The notes under the pieces were generated by a model. That model saw nothing but the letters and a program-made list of their open reading frames with translations. It made no database searches and was not told where the DNA came from. The position numbers were made by a program, and so were the translations under genes. A DNA stretch of 64,000 nt from Clostridiaceae bacterium (GTDB lineage Bacteria; Bacillota; Clostridia; Lachnospirales; Lachnospiraceae): assembly GCA_902362865.1 (NCBI GenBank), contig CABIYE010000001.1, forward strand, positions 310,001 through 374,000, written 5' to 3'. This document shows, piece after piece, positions 7,867 through 18,476 of this stretch; within the stretch, counting starts at the first letter, position 1; each line of letters starts with the position of its first letter.

Positions 7867-10731
7867 ATGACATTAGATAATAATAAGCAGTATATAAAAA
7901 TCAGAGGAGCGAACGAACACAACCTGAAGAATATTGATTTGGATATTCCGAGAAATGAGCTGGTAGTGCTGACCGGGCTTTCCGGGTCGGGAAAATCTTC
8001 GCTTGCCTTTGACACGATTTATGCAGAAGGACAAAGAAGATATATGGAGTCGCTGTCTTCTTATGCGAGACAGTTTCTGGGACAGATGGAGAAGCCGAAT
8101 GTGGAAAGCATTGAGGGACTGTCGCCTGCTATTTCCATCGACCAGAAGTCAACGAATCGGAATCCCAGATCAACAGTGGGAACCGTGACAGAGATTTACG
8201 ATTATTTCCGGCTGCTTTATGCCAGGATAGGAATTCCACATTGCCCGAAATGTGGCAGGGAAATTAAGAAGCAGACGGTAGACCAGATGGTAGATCAGAT
8301 TATGGAGCTTCCCCAGGGGACGAAGATCCAACTTTTGGCACCGGTAGTCAGAGGAAGAAAGGGATACCACGCAAAGTTATTTGAACAGGCAAGGAAAAGC
8401 GGATATGTCCGTGTGCGTGTGGATGGGAATTTATATGAATTGTCAGAAGAGATCGCACTTGACAAGAATATTAAGCATAATATTGAGATTATCGTGGACC
8501 GTCTTGTAGTGAAGCCGGGGATTGAAAAGAGGCTTACAGATTCTGTAGAGAGCGTGCTGCACCTGGCAGAAGGTTTGCTGATCGTAGACGTTATCGGGGG
8601 AGAACCGATTAATTTCAGCCAGAGTTTCTCCTGCCCTGACTGTGGAATCAGCATTGATGAGATTGAGCCGAGAAGTTTTTCCTTTAACAATCCTTTTGGA
8701 GCATGTCCGGTGTGTTTCGGTCTGGGGTATAAAATGGAATTTGATGAAGACCTAATGATACCGGATAAGTCGTTGAGCATTAACCAGGGGGCGATTGCTG
8801 CCATGGGATGGCAGTCCTGTACATCGAAAGGAAGTTTTACACGTGCAATCCTGGATGCGCTTACGGAGGAGTACCACTTCTCATTGGATACGCCTTTTGA
8901 GGAGTACCCTCAGGAAATTCATGATATCCTGATTCATGGTACGAATGGAAGGGAAGTGAAAGTACACTATAAAGGGCAGCGTGGGGAAGGTGTTTATGAT
9001 GTTGCGTTTGAAGGGTTGATCCGCAATATGGAGCGTAAGTACAGAGAGACGGGCTCCGAGATAATGAAAGCGGAATATGAAGAGTTTATGCGGATTACAC
9101 CGTGCCATGAGTGCGGCGGCCAGAGGCTGAAAAAAAGTGCGCTGGCGGTTACTGTGGGAGAGAAGAATATTGCGGAGATTACAGCTCTGTCGGTTGATAA
9201 ACTGCAGAAATTTCTTGATACACTGGAACTTACCAGGCAGCAGCACTTGATCGGGGATCAGATATTAAAGGAAATCAAGGCAAGACTGCAGTTTCTGTTG
9301 GACGTAGGGCTGGATTATCTGACGTTGGCGAGGGCAACAGGCTCTTTGTCAGGAGGAGAAGCGCAGAGGATCCGGTTAGCAACACAAATAGGTTCTGGTT
9401 TGGTGGGTGTGGCATATATTTTAGATGAGCCGAGTATTGGGCTTCATCAGCGGGATAATGATAAGCTTCTGGCAACCTTGAATCATTTGCGGGATTTAGG
9501 AAATTCTGTCATTGTGGTAGAACATGACGAGGATACGATGCTGGCAGCAGATTGCGTGGTGGATATTGGACCGGGAGCCGGAGAGCATGGTGGGGAAGTG
9601 ATTGCCCAGGGTACGGCGCAGGATATTATGAAAAATGAGAAATCAATTACGGGAGCTTATCTAAGCGGAAGGATTCGGATTCCGGTGCCGGAAGAGCGGA
9701 AAACGCCGACGGGCTGGCTGAAGGTTGTAGGAGCACAGGAAAATAACCTGAAAAATATTGATGTGAAATTCCCACTTGGCGTGATGACCTGTGTGACAGG
9801 AGTATCCGGTTCAGGAAAGAGTTCATTGGTGAATGAGATCCTGTATAAGACCCTTGCTAAGGAATTGAACCGCGCGAGGACGATTCCCGGGAAGCATAAG
9901 AAGATTGAAGGAATACGGCAGCTTGACAAGGTAATCAATATTGATCAGTCTCCCATTGGCCGGACGCCGCGTTCCAATCCTGCAACGTATACCGGGGTGT
10001 TTGATTTGATTCGGGATCTTTTTGCTGCGACACCAGATGCAAAAGCCCGGGGATATAAAAAAGGACGTTTTAGTTTTAATGTAAAAGGCGGGCGCTGCGA
10101 GGCATGTGCCGGTGATGGAATTCTGAAGATAGAGATGCATTTTCTGCCGGATGTCTATGTCCCATGTGAAGTGTGTGGGGGAAAAAGGTATAATCGGGAG
10201 ACCTTGGAGGTACACTACAAGGGGAAGAATATTTATGATGTACTGGATATGACTGTGGAAGAGGCCATGCATTTCTTTGAACATGTACCAAGTATCCGAA
10301 GGAAGATGGAAACTCTTTATGATGTGGGATTGTCTTATATTCGGCTGGGACAGCCTTCTACTACGTTGTCCGGAGGAGAGGCTCAGAGGATAAAACTTGC
10401 GACGGAACTAAGCAAAAGAAGCACAGGGAAGACGATTTATATTTTGGATGAGCCAACGACGGGACTTCATTTTGCAGATGTGCATAAGCTGACGGAGATT
10501 CTGAGAAGACTTGCGTCAGATGGAAATACTGTAATTGTTATTGAACACAATCTGGATGTGATTAAGACGGCAGATTATATTATTGATATCGGGCCGGAGG
10601 GCGGCGATAAGGGTGGAACCGTGATTGCAGAAGGCACACCGGAAGAAGTGGCGGATAACCCTGCTTCCTATACCGGAAAGTATATCAGAGGAATGCTTGA
10701 CAGATACTATGCTGATGAAAATAAGAAATAA
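7867..10731 (+). CDS. uvrA: UvrABC excinuclease subunit A
   Basis: The ATP-dependent DNA damage sensor of nucleotide excision repair, acting as a dimer with UvrB. It is 954 residues, with two ABC ATPase modules: the first Walker [10 protein letters not shown] near residue 38 and its signature [10 protein letters not shown] near 495, the second Walker [10 protein letters not shown] near 645 and signature [10 protein letters not shown] near 837. Zinc-binding cysteine pairs are visible (CPDCG and CPVC in module 1; CEAC and CEVCGG in module 2), as is the insertion domain between them. Nothing is missing or unusual. It lies directly downstream of uvrB. Confidence 0.98.
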   Translation: MTLDNNKQYIKIRGANEHNLKNIDLDIPRNELVVLTGLSGSGKSSLAFDTIYAEGQRRYMESLSSYARQFLGQMEKPNVESIEGLSPAISIDQKSTNRNPRSTVGTVTEIYDYFRLLYARIGIPHCPKCGREIKKQTVDQMVDQIMELPQGTKIQLLAPVVRGRKGYHAKLFEQARKSGYVRVRVDGNLYELSEEIALDKNIKHNIEIIVDRLVVKPGIEKRLTDSVESVLHLAEGLLIVDVIGGEPINFSQSFSCPDCGISIDEIEPRSFSFNNPFGACPVCFGLGYKMEFDEDLMIPDKSLSINQGAIAAMGWQSCTSKGSFTRAILDALTEEYHFSLDTPFEEYPQEIHDILIHGTNGREVKVHYKGQRGEGVYDVAFEGLIRNMERKYRETGSEIMKAEYEEFMRITPCHECGGQRLKKSALAVTVGEKNIAEITALSVDKLQKFLDTLELTRQQHLIGDQILKEIKARLQFLLDVGLDYLTLARATGSLSGGEAQRIRLATQIGSGLVGVAYILDEPSIGLHQRDNDKLLATLNHLRDLGNSVIVVEHDEDTMLAADCVVDIGPGAGEHGGEVIAQGTAQDIMKNEKSITGAYLSGRIRIPVPEERKTPTGWLKVVGAQENNLKNIDVKFPLGVMTCVTGVSGSGKSSLVNEILYKTLAKELNRARTIPGKHKKIEGIRQLDKVINIDQSPIGRTPRSNPATYTGVFDLIRDLFAATPDAKARGYKKGRFSFNVKGGRCEACAGDGILKIEMHFLPDVYVPCEVCGGKRYNRETLEVHYKGKNIYDVLDMTVEEAMHFFEHVPSIRRKMETLYDVGLSYIRLGQPSTTLSGGEAQRIKLATELSKRSTGKTIYILDEPTTGLHFADVHKLTEILRRLASDGNTVIVIEHNLDVIKTADYIIDIGPEGGDKGGTVIAEGTPEEVADNPASYTGKYIRGMLDRYYADENKK

Positions 10732-10818
10732 TGGCTTTTTATTTTAGAAAAACATGGTAAGATATAAGAAGTGCTTAGCACTTGGTAACAGATAGAGCAG
10801 AACGAAAGGGGAACGGGG

Positions 10819-11808
10819 ATGTCAGTGGATATTGGAATTGATCTTGGAACAGCCAGTGTTCTTGTATATGTGAAAGGTAAGGGTGTTATATTAAAGGAAC
10901 CGTCTGTCGTGGCATTTGACAGAGATACAAATTCTATCAAAGCGATTGGTGAGGAAGCGCGCCTGATGCTGGGGAGAACGCCGGGCAATATTGTAGCGGT
11001 CAGACCACTTAGACAAGGCGTGATCTCAGATTATACCGTAACGGAAAAAATGATAAAATATTTTGTGCAGAAGGCAATGGGAAGGCGGACATTCAAAAAG
11101 CCGCGTATCAGTATCTGTGTGCCAAGCGGTGTGACAGAAGTAGAGAGAAAGGCGGTAGAAGAAGCGACCTATGCGGCAGGAGCAAGGGAAGTCCTTTTGA
11201 TTGAAGAACCGGTTGCGGCTGCAATCGGCGCCGGAATTGATATTTCCAAGCCTTGCGGCAATATGATTGTAGATATTGGAGGCGGTACTGCAGATATAGC
11301 TGTTATTTCTCTTGGGGGTACAGTTGTCAACACTTCGATTAAGATAGCCGGTGACGATTTTGATGAGGCAATTGTCAGATATATCCGTAAGAAGCATAAT
11401 CTTTTAATCGGGGACCAGACGGCGGAAGATATTAAGATTAAGATTGGTACGACCTATCCTCTTGTGGAAGAAGAAACCATGGAGGTAAGAGGAAGAAATC
11501 TGGTAACGGGACTGCCTAAGACAATTACCGTAACGTCCTCTGAGACAGAGGAAGCTTTTCGGGATGCTACGGGGCAGATTGTAAATGCTGTGATTGGAGT
11601 TCTGGAGAAAACGCCGCCGGAGTTGTCGGCTGATATCCTTGACCGGGGAATTATGCTTACGGGCGGAGGGGCGATGCTCCGTGGCCTGGAAGAATTGATT
11701 GGTGAAAAGACAGGAATCAATACGATGACGGCTGAAGAACCCATGAAGGTAGTGGCAATAGGGACAGGTCAGTATGTGGAATTTATGGCAGGACGCAGGG
11801 ATTTTTAG
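10819..11808 (+). CDS. mreB: MreB/Mbl-family actin-like cell-shape protein
   Basis: A bacterial actin that forms membrane-associated filaments and guides lateral wall synthesis. At 329 residues it is close to the family norm. The phosphate-1 loop IGIDLGTASVLVY lies at residues 5-17, the second phosphate loop is DIGGGTADIAVI near 155, and the adenosine motif is LTGGGAMLRGL near 285. The gene stands apart from mreC/mreD, which is typical of the Mbl or MreBH type in Firmicutes, so it could equally be called mbl. The start is preceded by AAAGGGGAACGGGG. The 87-base gap after uvrA holds a small inverted repeat (AAGTGCT/AGCACTT, 10769-10783) but no clear promoter. Confidence 0.93.
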   Translation: MSVDIGIDLGTASVLVYVKGKGVILKEPSVVAFDRDTNSIKAIGEEARLMLGRTPGNIVAVRPLRQGVISDYTVTEKMIKYFVQKAMGRRTFKKPRISICVPSGVTEVERKAVEEATYAAGAREVLLIEEPVAAAIGAGIDISKPCGNMIVDIGGGTADIAVISLGGTVVNTSIKIAGDDFDEAIVRYIRKKHNLLIGDQTAEDIKIKIGTTYPLVEEETMEVRGRNLVTGLPKTITVTSSETEEAFRDATGQIVNAVIGVLEKTPPELSADILDRGIMLTGGGAMLRGLEELIGEKTGINTMTAEEPMKVVAIGTGQYVEFMAGRRDF

Positions 11809-11813
11809 GAACT

Positions 11814-14027
11814 ATGGAAGAAATAAAAGGATATGTAGAGCATATTGTATTTAGAAATGAGGATAATGGATATACGGTATTTCATTTGAATAATGATGAT
11901 GGCGAGCTGACCTGTGTAGGGACATTTCACTATATTGCTGAGGGAGAGCTTTTAAAGCTTCGCGGCGATTATGTGAATCACAGTCTCTATGGCGTGCAGC
12001 TTCAGGTGAAGGAATCGGAAGTGTGCGAGCCGGAAGATTTGATTTCTATTGAGCGTTATCTTGGTTCAGGAGCTGTAAAAGGTTTAGGAGCAGCGCTTGC
12101 AGGGAGGATTGTGCGAAAATTTAAAGAAGATACTTTTCGGATTATTGAAGAAGAGCCGGAGCGGCTGGCAGAGATTAAAGGAATCAGCGAGCGCAAGGCA
12201 AGGGAAATTGCCGTGCAGGTAGAAGAAAAGAAGGATATGCGTAAAGCAATGATATTTCTTCAGAAATATGGCATTTCTACTTCCCTTGCAGCAAAAATCT
12301 ATCAACGGTATGGAAATGGAATTTATCGCGTGATTGAAGAAAATCCCTATCAAATGGCAGATGACATTGCCGGAATTGGATTTAAGACGGCAGATGAGAT
12401 AGCCGGGAAAGTGGGGATACATACGGATTCCGATTATCGCATCCGAAGCGGGCTTCTCTATACACTCCTGCAAAGTGTCGGCGAAGGCCATGTTTATTTG
12501 AGCCAGGAGGTTTTGCTTGCCAGAACAGGAGATCTTCTTGGGGTAGAGATAGAGCATATTGAAAAATATCTGATGGATTTGTCCATGGAACGGAAGATTA
12601 TCCTGAAAGAGAAAAAAGAAGAGCGCCGCGTATATGCCGCCAATTATTATTATATGGAACTGAATACTGCAAAAATGCTTCATGATCTGAATGTCAGATT
12701 TGAAGAATCAGACGCTGCTGTCAGCCGGCGCCTTGCGCAGATTGAGAAAAATATGGATATTCCGTTGGATTCTATGCAGCGTACGGCGGTCATTGAGGCG
12801 GCGAAGAATGGGCTTCTGATTCTAACCGGAGGTCCGGGAACAGGTAAAACGACAACAATTAATGCTGTTATCCGATATTTTGAAAGCGAAGGAATGGATA
12901 TTTATCTGGCAGCGCCAACAGGAAGGGCGGCAAAGAGAATGACGGAAGCCACCGGGTGTGAGGCACAGACGATTCACCGACTGCTGGAGGTAAGCGGGAA
13001 TCCTGAAGAAGAGCAGAAGAATGGGTTTCAGCGCAACAGGGAGAATCCCTTGGAAGCGGATGTCGTGATTATCGACGAGATGTCAATGGTGGATCTGCCG
13101 CTGATGCATGCTCTGCTGAGCGCGATATGTGTAGGAACGCGGCTGATCCTGGTGGGCGACGGCAATCAGCTTCCTTCTGTGGGGCCGGGAAGCGTTTTGA
13201 AAGACATGATTGATTCTCATTGCTTTTCGGTGGTGATGCTGACAAAAATATTTCGTCAGGCAGGCGAAAGCGATATTGTTGTAAATGCGCATAAAATTAA
13301 CAGAGGAGAGCCGGTTGTACTGGATAATAAGAGCAGAGATTTCTTTTTCCTGAAGCGGCAGGATGCCAATGTAATTATCAGTGTATTGCTTACTTTGATT
13401 CAAAAGAAGCTGCCGGGATATGTTCATGCCGATACCTATGATATCCAGGTATTGACGCCGATGCGGAAAGGATTGCTGGGAGTAGAACGCTTAAACGGCA
13501 TTTTACAGGAATACCTGAATCCTCCTGCACAGAATAAAGAAGAGAAGGAATTTGGTGAAAAAAAATTCCGTGTCGGCGATAAAGTAATGCAGATCAAGAA
13601 TAATTATCAGCTGGAATGGGAAGTATCTACGAAATATGGAATGACGATTGATAAAGGAATGGGGGTTTTCAATGGAGACATGGGAATCATCAGGGCTATC
13701 AATTCATTTGACGAAACCTTGCAGGTGGAGTATGATGAACATAGAGTAGTTACGTATCCTTTTGAACTGTTGGACGAGTTGGAACTTGCCTATGCGATTA
13801 CCATACATAAAGCACAGGGGAGCGAATATCCGGCAGTAGTGATTCCGCTTCTCCAGGGCCCAAGGCAGCTTTATCACCGTAATCTTTTGTATACTGCAGT
13901 GACGAGGGCAAAAAAATGTGTGACGTTGGTTGGCAGTGAGCAGGTATTTCAGGAAATGATAAGAAATACAAATGAGCAGAACAGAAATACCAGTCTTGCC
14001 GAGAGGATCAGAGAATTTTGCTTATGA
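11814..14027 (+). CDS. recD2: RecD2-type ATP-dependent 5'-3' DNA helicase
   Basis: A RecBC-independent SF1B helicase implicated in DNA repair and replication fork maintenance. The 737 residues comprise an N-terminal OB-like and helix-hairpin-helix region (from the ERYLGSGAVKGLG segment), Walker A GGPGTGKTTT near residue 340, Walker B DEMSMVD, motif III GDGNQLPSVGPG, and the C-terminal UvrD-like motif ITIHKAQGSEYP followed by YTAVTRAKK. It begins six bases after mreB and its stop overlaps the comFC start (ATGA), so the three genes are probably translated from one message. The ribosome binding site is weak (AGGA), which fits coupling to mreB. Confidence 0.95.
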   Translation: MEEIKGYVEHIVFRNEDNGYTVFHLNNDDGELTCVGTFHYIAEGELLKLRGDYVNHSLYGVQLQVKESEVCEPEDLISIERYLGSGAVKGLGAALAGRIVRKFKEDTFRIIEEEPERLAEIKGISERKAREIAVQVEEKKDMRKAMIFLQKYGISTSLAAKIYQRYGNGIYRVIEENPYQMADDIAGIGFKTADEIAGKVGIHTDSDYRIRSGLLYTLLQSVGEGHVYLSQEVLLARTGDLLGVEIEHIEKYLMDLSMERKIILKEKKEERRVYAANYYYMELNTAKMLHDLNVRFEESDAAVSRRLAQIEKNMDIPLDSMQRTAVIEAAKNGLLILTGGPGTGKTTTINAVIRYFESEGMDIYLAAPTGRAAKRMTEATGCEAQTIHRLLEVSGNPEEEQKNGFQRNRENPLEADVVIIDEMSMVDLPLMHALLSAICVGTRLILVGDGNQLPSVGPGSVLKDMIDSHCFSVVMLTKIFRQAGESDIVVNAHKINRGEPVVLDNKSRDFFFLKRQDANVIISVLLTLIQKKLPGYVHADTYDIQVLTPMRKGLLGVERLNGILQEYLNPPAQNKEEKEFGEKKFRVGDKVMQIKNNYQLEWEVSTKYGMTIDKGMGVFNGDMGIIRAINSFDETLQVEYDEHRVVTYPFELLDELELAYAITIHKAQGSEYPAVVIPLLQGPRQLYHRNLLYTAVTRAKKCVTLVGSEQVFQEMIRNTNEQNRNTSLAERIREFCL

Positions 14028-14755
14028 AAAGAAGAATTATGAAGTGTATCGCAGAGGGAGGAAGGAAAATCCTGGGGCTTCTTTATCCCCATACCTGTCC
14101 CCTCTGTGGGAAAACGACAGCAGAAGAAATCTGCGGAGCGTGTGCAGATAAGCTTCTGTTTATTGCAGAGCCAAGGTGCATGAAATGCGGAAAACCAATC
14201 CGCAGCGATGAAGAAGAGTATTGTTATGACTGTGCACACAGGCAGCATGAATATGAAAGAGGATACGGAATGTGGGTGCATCAGGGTGATGTGCAGGCTT
14301 CTGTTTATCGTTTCAAATATCAGAATCGAAGAATCTATAGTGAATTCTATGCGAAAATGCTGGCAGAGCAATATGGATCGGCAGTTCGCCGTTGGAAAAT
14401 CTGTCTGATTATTCCAATACCCCTTTATCGAAAAAGAAGAAGACAGAGAGGATATAACCAGTCTGAATTGGTAGCAAAAAAGCTTGGAAAAATACTGGAC
14501 ATTCCGGTGGACTCCAAAAATCTCCGGCGGGTACGCAATACCAATCCACAAAAGAAAATGAACGCAAGAGGGAGAAGAACCAATCTTAGGAATGCCTTTA
14601 GGGTGCGGGACGGGTTCGCCCCGGTGCAATCAGTGTTATTAATTGATGACATTTATACTACAGGGAATACCATCGATTGTGCTGCACGGGAATTGAAAAA
14701 AGCAGGCGTTCAAAAAGTGTATTTTTTAACCATAAGTATTGGACAAGGATACTGA
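14024..14755 (+). CDS. comFC: ComFC-like phosphoribosyltransferase-family protein
   Basis: A protein of the ComF family, associated with natural transformation and single-strand DNA handling in competent bacteria and found widely in non-competent ones. The N-terminus has four cysteine pairs (CPLC, CGAC, CMKC, CYDC) forming a zinc-binding region. The C-terminus is a type I phosphoribosyltransferase fold with the PRPP-binding motif VLLIDDIYTTGNT. The start is set at the ATG at 14024 that overlaps the recD2 stop; a TTG six bases upstream is less likely. No comFA helicase lies beside it, so a role in DNA uptake is uncertain. Confidence 0.9.
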   Translation: MKRRIMKCIAEGGRKILGLLYPHTCPLCGKTTAEEICGACADKLLFIAEPRCMKCGKPIRSDEEEYCYDCAHRQHEYERGYGMWVHQGDVQASVYRFKYQNRRIYSEFYAKMLAEQYGSAVRRWKICLIIPIPLYRKRRRQRGYNQSELVAKKLGKILDIPVDSKNLRRVRNTNPQKKMNARGRRTNLRNAFRVRDGFAPVQSVLLIDDIYTTGNTIDCAARELKKAGVQKVYFLTISIGQGY

Positions 14756-14812
14756 TATTTGTTATACTTAAAATGATGTTTAAATGGAGAAAGTATAGTT
14801 TAGAGGTGTACT

Positions 14813-15208
14813 ATGTTAGATGAACGGAAAGTGAAGCTGATGACGAAGATGGCCCTTTATGAGCAGAAGGAGGGCAAGGAGGATTTTAAGGTCAGTGCAT
14901 ATTATAGAAAAGATTACGCAAGTGTGCATACAATATATTCCATTCTCTGGATGACGGTTGGGTACATTTTACTGATTGTTTTGATTGGTTTTGCTGCCAT
15001 GGATTCGCTGACAGCAAATATGACATTGTCAGTTATTGTCCTTTTGACTGGCAGTATTATAATAGGATATTTTCTGGTTGTATTTATTGGCGGGGTGGCT
15101 TCACATCAGTTTTATAATAACAAACATCAGGAAGCCAGATCGAGAGTTAAAAAATACAATCATCATTTGATAAGATTATTAAAGATGTACGAAAAGGAGA
15201 AGCGGTAA
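14813..15208 (+). CDS. Small two-segment membrane protein of unknown function
   Basis: A 131-residue protein with a basic N-terminal cytoplasmic part (~45 residues), two hydrophobic segments at about residues 47-67 and 73-96, and a basic, helical C-terminal tail. No catalytic motif is seen. The start is preceded by GAGGTG. Its stop is one base before the start of the next membrane protein, and the pair leads directly into cdaA-cdaR, which suggests a function at the membrane linked to c-di-AMP or wall synthesis. That link is inferred from position only. Confidence 0.8.
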   Translation: MLDERKVKLMTKMALYEQKEGKEDFKVSAYYRKDYASVHTIYSILWMTVGYILLIVLIGFAAMDSLTANMTLSVIVLLTGSIIIGYFLVVFIGGVASHQFYNNKHQEARSRVKKYNHHLIRLLKMYEKEKR

Positions 15209-15209
15209 G

Positions 15210-16328
15210 ATGGAGAGTTTATTTGTGTTGAAGGGACAGCTGCAGAGGTTCTATGCGAAATATTCAAAGATTGTTGATAAAACAGTCCAGTTTGTGCTGG
15301 CGCTGGTCACATTCTATATGATTAACCGTGATATAGGATTTATGAAGGAACTGACGAATCCGGTTATCACGCTGGGGCTTGCGGTTGTGTGTACATTTTT
15401 GCCTTCTGCCGTTACGGTGCTGGCTGCAGCGGTAATGATTCTGCTTCATATGTTTTCGGTATCTATGGGAATGGCTGTGGTTACGGCAGTAGTTTTTTTG
15501 ATTATGTTTATTTTTTACATCAGGTTTACTCCTAAAAAAGCAATTATCATTCTGTTGGTGCCGGTTGCGTTTATGCTGAAGATTCCTTATACAGTTCCGA
15601 TGGCGTTTGGGCTGCTTGGGACTCCTGCGTATGTGATTCCGATTACCTGCGGTACTTTTGTGTATTATATGATTGATTATGTGAAGACTGCGGCGCCTAC
15701 TCTGGCGACTGCGGAGGATGCATCTGCGGTTTCTCAGGTTACCGCGCAGGTTACTACTTATGCAAAACAGGTGTTTCGAAGTAAGGAAATGTGGGTTGTT
15801 ATAGCGGCATTTGCTATTTGTCTGCTTGTTACTTATACGGTGAGAAGGATGTCTATAGACCATTCATGGAAGATCGCACTGCTGGTTGGCGCACTGTTGA
15901 ATATTCTGATTATAGGCGGGGGCGACATGATTCTGGATGTGGGAGCTTCTTATCTGGAGCTGATAGGCGGTAATGTGGCGGCGATTGTGATTGGACTGGT
16001 ATTGGAATTTCTATTCTTTTCTGTGGATTATTCCAGAAGTGAAAGTATGCAGTTTGAAGACGATGAATATTACTATTATGTAAAAGCAGTGCCGAAGATT
16101 GTTGTCGCTGCTCCGGAGAAAACGGTAAAGAGAATTAACAAAAGAGAAAATGTGTCTGAGACGGAGATTATTGATACAGATGAAATTCGCAGAAAGGCTT
16201 CCGTCCAGTCTGCGAAAAAGCATCAGAGTAAAAAGCGGCAGGAAACGAAAAATGGCGGCAAGACCGGAAATATGGATCACCTGCTCTTGACGCAGAGCCT
16301 GAGAAAAGAATTTGATTTAGATAAATAA
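15210..16328 (+). CDS. Polytopic membrane protein with cytoplasmic tail, unknown function
   Basis: 372 residues with roughly eight or nine hydrophobic segments between residues 25 and 275, then a hydrophilic tail of ~90 residues rich in Lys, Arg and Glu that is probably cytoplasmic. I recognise no transporter signature. An AAGGAG site precedes the ATG. It is sandwiched between a small membrane protein (one-base gap) and cdaA (15-base gap), so all four genes through cdaR look co-transcribed. A tempting inference is that the pair scaffolds or regulates CdaA/CdaR, but nothing in the sequence proves it. Confidence 0.85.
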   Translation: MESLFVLKGQLQRFYAKYSKIVDKTVQFVLALVTFYMINRDIGFMKELTNPVITLGLAVVCTFLPSAVTVLAAAVMILLHMFSVSMGMAVVTAVVFLIMFIFYIRFTPKKAIIILLVPVAFMLKIPYTVPMAFGLLGTPAYVIPITCGTFVYYMIDYVKTAAPTLATAEDASAVSQVTAQVTTYAKQVFRSKEMWVVIAAFAICLLVTYTVRRMSIDHSWKIALLVGALLNILIIGGGDMILDVGASYLELIGGNVAAIVIGLVLEFLFFSVDYSRSESMQFEDDEYYYYVKAVPKIVVAAPEKTVKRINKRENVSETEIIDTDEIRRKASVQSAKKHQSKKRQETKNGGKTGNMDHLLLTQSLRKEFDLDK

Positions 16329-16343
16329 ACGGGGTGTGAATGG

Positions 16344-17228
16344 ATGGAACAGAGGATTACGCAATTCCTGACGAAATATGTAAAGGGATGGTATTTCCCG
16401 GAGATGCGTATAACTGATGTGGTAGAAATTATCATTATTACTTTTCTTGTATATCAGATTGTGGTTTGGATAAAGAATACGAAAGCATGGATGTTGTTAA
16501 AGGGAATTACGGTTTTGAGTATTTTTATTCTTTTGGCATTCATTTTCCAGATGCATACGATTTTGTGGCTGGCAGAGAATGCTGTGACTGTAATGGCTAC
16601 GGCTGCGGTTGTCGTGTTTCAGCCGGAACTCAGAAGAGCGCTGGAGAAGCTGGGAGAAAAGAAATTTCTTACATCGGTTGTGCCGTTTGATATGAACCGG
16701 GAAAGCGTGCGGTTTGGTGATGAGACGATAGAGGGAATTGTGAGTGCGTCTTTTAGCATGGGCAAAGTAAAAACAGGCGCTTTAATCGTGGTGGAACAGG
16801 CGATTAAATTGACAGAATATGAAAGTACGGGTATCAAATTGGACTGCATTGTGTCAAAGCAGGTTCTTATCAATATTTTTGAACATAATACGCCACTGCA
16901 CGATGGCGCGATTATTGTGCGGGGAGACAGAATCGTGTCGGCAACTTGTTATCTGCCGTTGTCTGATAATATGGGACTCAGTAAAGACCTGGGTACGAGA
17001 CATAGGGCGGCTGTTGGAATGAGTGAGGTTAGTGATGCGTTGATCGTGGTGGTGTCAGAAGAGACGGGTCAGGTATCTGTGGCTCAGGGAGGACAACTGA
17101 CCCGGGGAGTGGACAAAGAAGAACTTTGGAAGAGACTGGAACATATTCAGAATAAGAAAGCTGATTCTGCCGGGATTTTAACAAGATGGAAAGGAAGACT
17201 GATGAATGAAAAAAAGTCTGACAAATAA
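16344..17228 (+). CDS. cdaA: Membrane-bound diadenylate cyclase
   Basis: Makes cyclic di-AMP from two ATP. This second messenger controls potassium and osmolyte transport and wall homeostasis in Firmicutes. The 294 residues start with three hydrophobic segments (about residues 22-100), followed by the DAC domain with DGA at 187-189 and RHR at 219-221, the two motifs required for catalysis. Length and layout match CdaA rather than DisA. The end overlaps the start of cdaR by 23 bases. The usual third partner glmM is not adjacent, although glmS lies 42 kb away. Confidence 0.96.
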   Translation: MEQRITQFLTKYVKGWYFPEMRITDVVEIIIITFLVYQIVVWIKNTKAWMLLKGITVLSIFILLAFIFQMHTILWLAENAVTVMATAAVVVFQPELRRALEKLGEKKFLTSVVPFDMNRESVRFGDETIEGIVSASFSMGKVKTGALIVVEQAIKLTEYESTGIKLDCIVSKQVLINIFEHNTPLHDGAIIVRGDRIVSATCYLPLSDNMGLSKDLGTRHRAAVGMSEVSDALIVVVSEETGQVSVAQGGQLTRGVDKEELWKRLEHIQNKKADSAGILTRWKGRLMNEKKSDK

Positions 17229-18459
17229 TATAGGATTGAAATTGTTAGCTTTTGTCATTGCTTTCCTACTGTGGCTGTTTGTTGTAAATACGGATGATCC
17301 GATTATTGATCAGGTGTATAAAAATATAACGGTGACGGTGGAACATGAAGAAGTCATTACGCAGGCAGAGACAAAGAAAACATATCAGATTGTTGATAAT
17401 ACGCAGGCGGTAGACGTTACAGTAACGGCGAAGCGTTCTGTGCTGAACAAAATAAAAGCGGAAGATATTGTGGCAATAGCAGATATGAAGGAACTGCATT
17501 TGGATTCGATGGTGCCGATCGAAGTGCAGATTCCGGGCTATGAAGATTCTTATGAAGAGGTGGTGACTAATCCGCGCAACTTGCAGGTGAAGATTGAGGA
17601 AAATGTAAGTAAGACGCTACCGATTACGCCGACGACGACAGGAACGGTCCGAGACGGATATTTTTTGGGTGAAGTGAAGGCAGATCCGGAAAAAGTTACG
17701 CTGAATGGGCCGGAATCCATTATTAATACGATTACGAAAGTGGTTGCGGAGGTGAGCGTGTCCGGCCTCTCACAGGATGCAAACCTGGAATCATCTATTA
17801 TTTTATACAATTCCGATAATGAAGTGATTGATCAGTCGCGGCTTGGCAATAATCTTGGAAATATCGGAGTCAGTGTGCATGTTAGCCTTCTGAAGGTTAA
17901 ATCGGTGCCTGTTTCCGTGGATACTTCCGGCATCGTCGCAGAAGATGGATTTTCTATTGCGGATATTGTTTATGAACCGCAGGAAATTCAGATTGCAGGA
18001 GAGGAGGAAGTGCTGGAATCGCTTTCTGCTATTGAAATTCCCGCGGAAGCATTTGATACGGAACCTGTATCTAAGAAGACGGAGATGACAATAGATATTA
18101 AGCCATATCTGCCGGATGATGTGAAGCTTGTAGATGAGAATGGCAATAATATTCTGGTAACAGTCTCTGTTGAAAAGGATGGGACAAAGAGCTTCAATCT
18201 CCCGATAGGCTCGATTTCCGTAAAGAATTTGAGCGATAGCCTTAAAATGAGTTTTGCCACTCAGGACGATCTGGAAGTGCATGTGCGGGGGAAAAAAGAG
18301 GTTTTAGAAAACTTTTCCATTGAACAGGCGGCAAGCATAGATTTGAAGGATTTGGACGAAGCCGGGGAATATACTGTACCGGTGAAAATAAATCTTCCAA
18401 GCGGGTGTACATTAGAGGGTGACGTGGAAATTGCAGTGAAGCTGGAAGAAAAGCAATAA
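17206..18459 (+). CDS. cdaR: YbbR-domain CdaA regulator
   Basis: An extracytoplasmic partner that modulates CdaA. The short N-terminus has one hydrophobic segment (about residues 8-24, LLAFVIAFLLWLFVVN), followed by four successive YbbR-type beta domains of about 80-90 residues, recognisable from recurring V-x-V.G....L..I motifs. 417 residues is normal for the family. Its start lies inside the 3' end of cdaA, indicating translational coupling and matched synthesis of the pair. Confidence 0.93.
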   Translation: MKKSLTNNIGLKLLAFVIAFLLWLFVVNTDDPIIDQVYKNITVTVEHEEVITQAETKKTYQIVDNTQAVDVTVTAKRSVLNKIKAEDIVAIADMKELHLDSMVPIEVQIPGYEDSYEEVVTNPRNLQVKIEENVSKTLPITPTTTGTVRDGYFLGEVKADPEKVTLNGPESIINTITKVVAEVSVSGLSQDANLESSIILYNSDNEVIDQSRLGNNLGNIGVSVHVSLLKVKSVPVSVDTSGIVAEDGFSIADIVYEPQEIQIAGEEEVLESLSAIEIPAEAFDTEPVSKKTEMTIDIKPYLPDDVKLVDENGNNILVTVSVEKDGTKSFNLPIGSISVKNLSDSLKMSFATQDDLEVHVRGKKEVLENFSIEQAASIDLKDLDEAGEYTVPVKINLPSGCTLEGDVEIAVKLEEKQ

Positions 18460-18476
18460 GTAAATGGAGGGAAATT

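Noticed and set aside
8295..8804. Long antisense ORF inside uvrA
   Set aside because: It lies opposite a highly conserved coding region, has no ribosome binding site and a composition expected from codon bias on the other strand; similar shadows occur opposite recD2, the LCP genes and the HtrA-like gene.
10769..10783. Inverted repeat AAGTGCT/AGCACTT between uvrA and mreB as terminator or operator
   Set aside because: One-base loop, no T tract and no matching promoter geometry; chance cannot be excluded.
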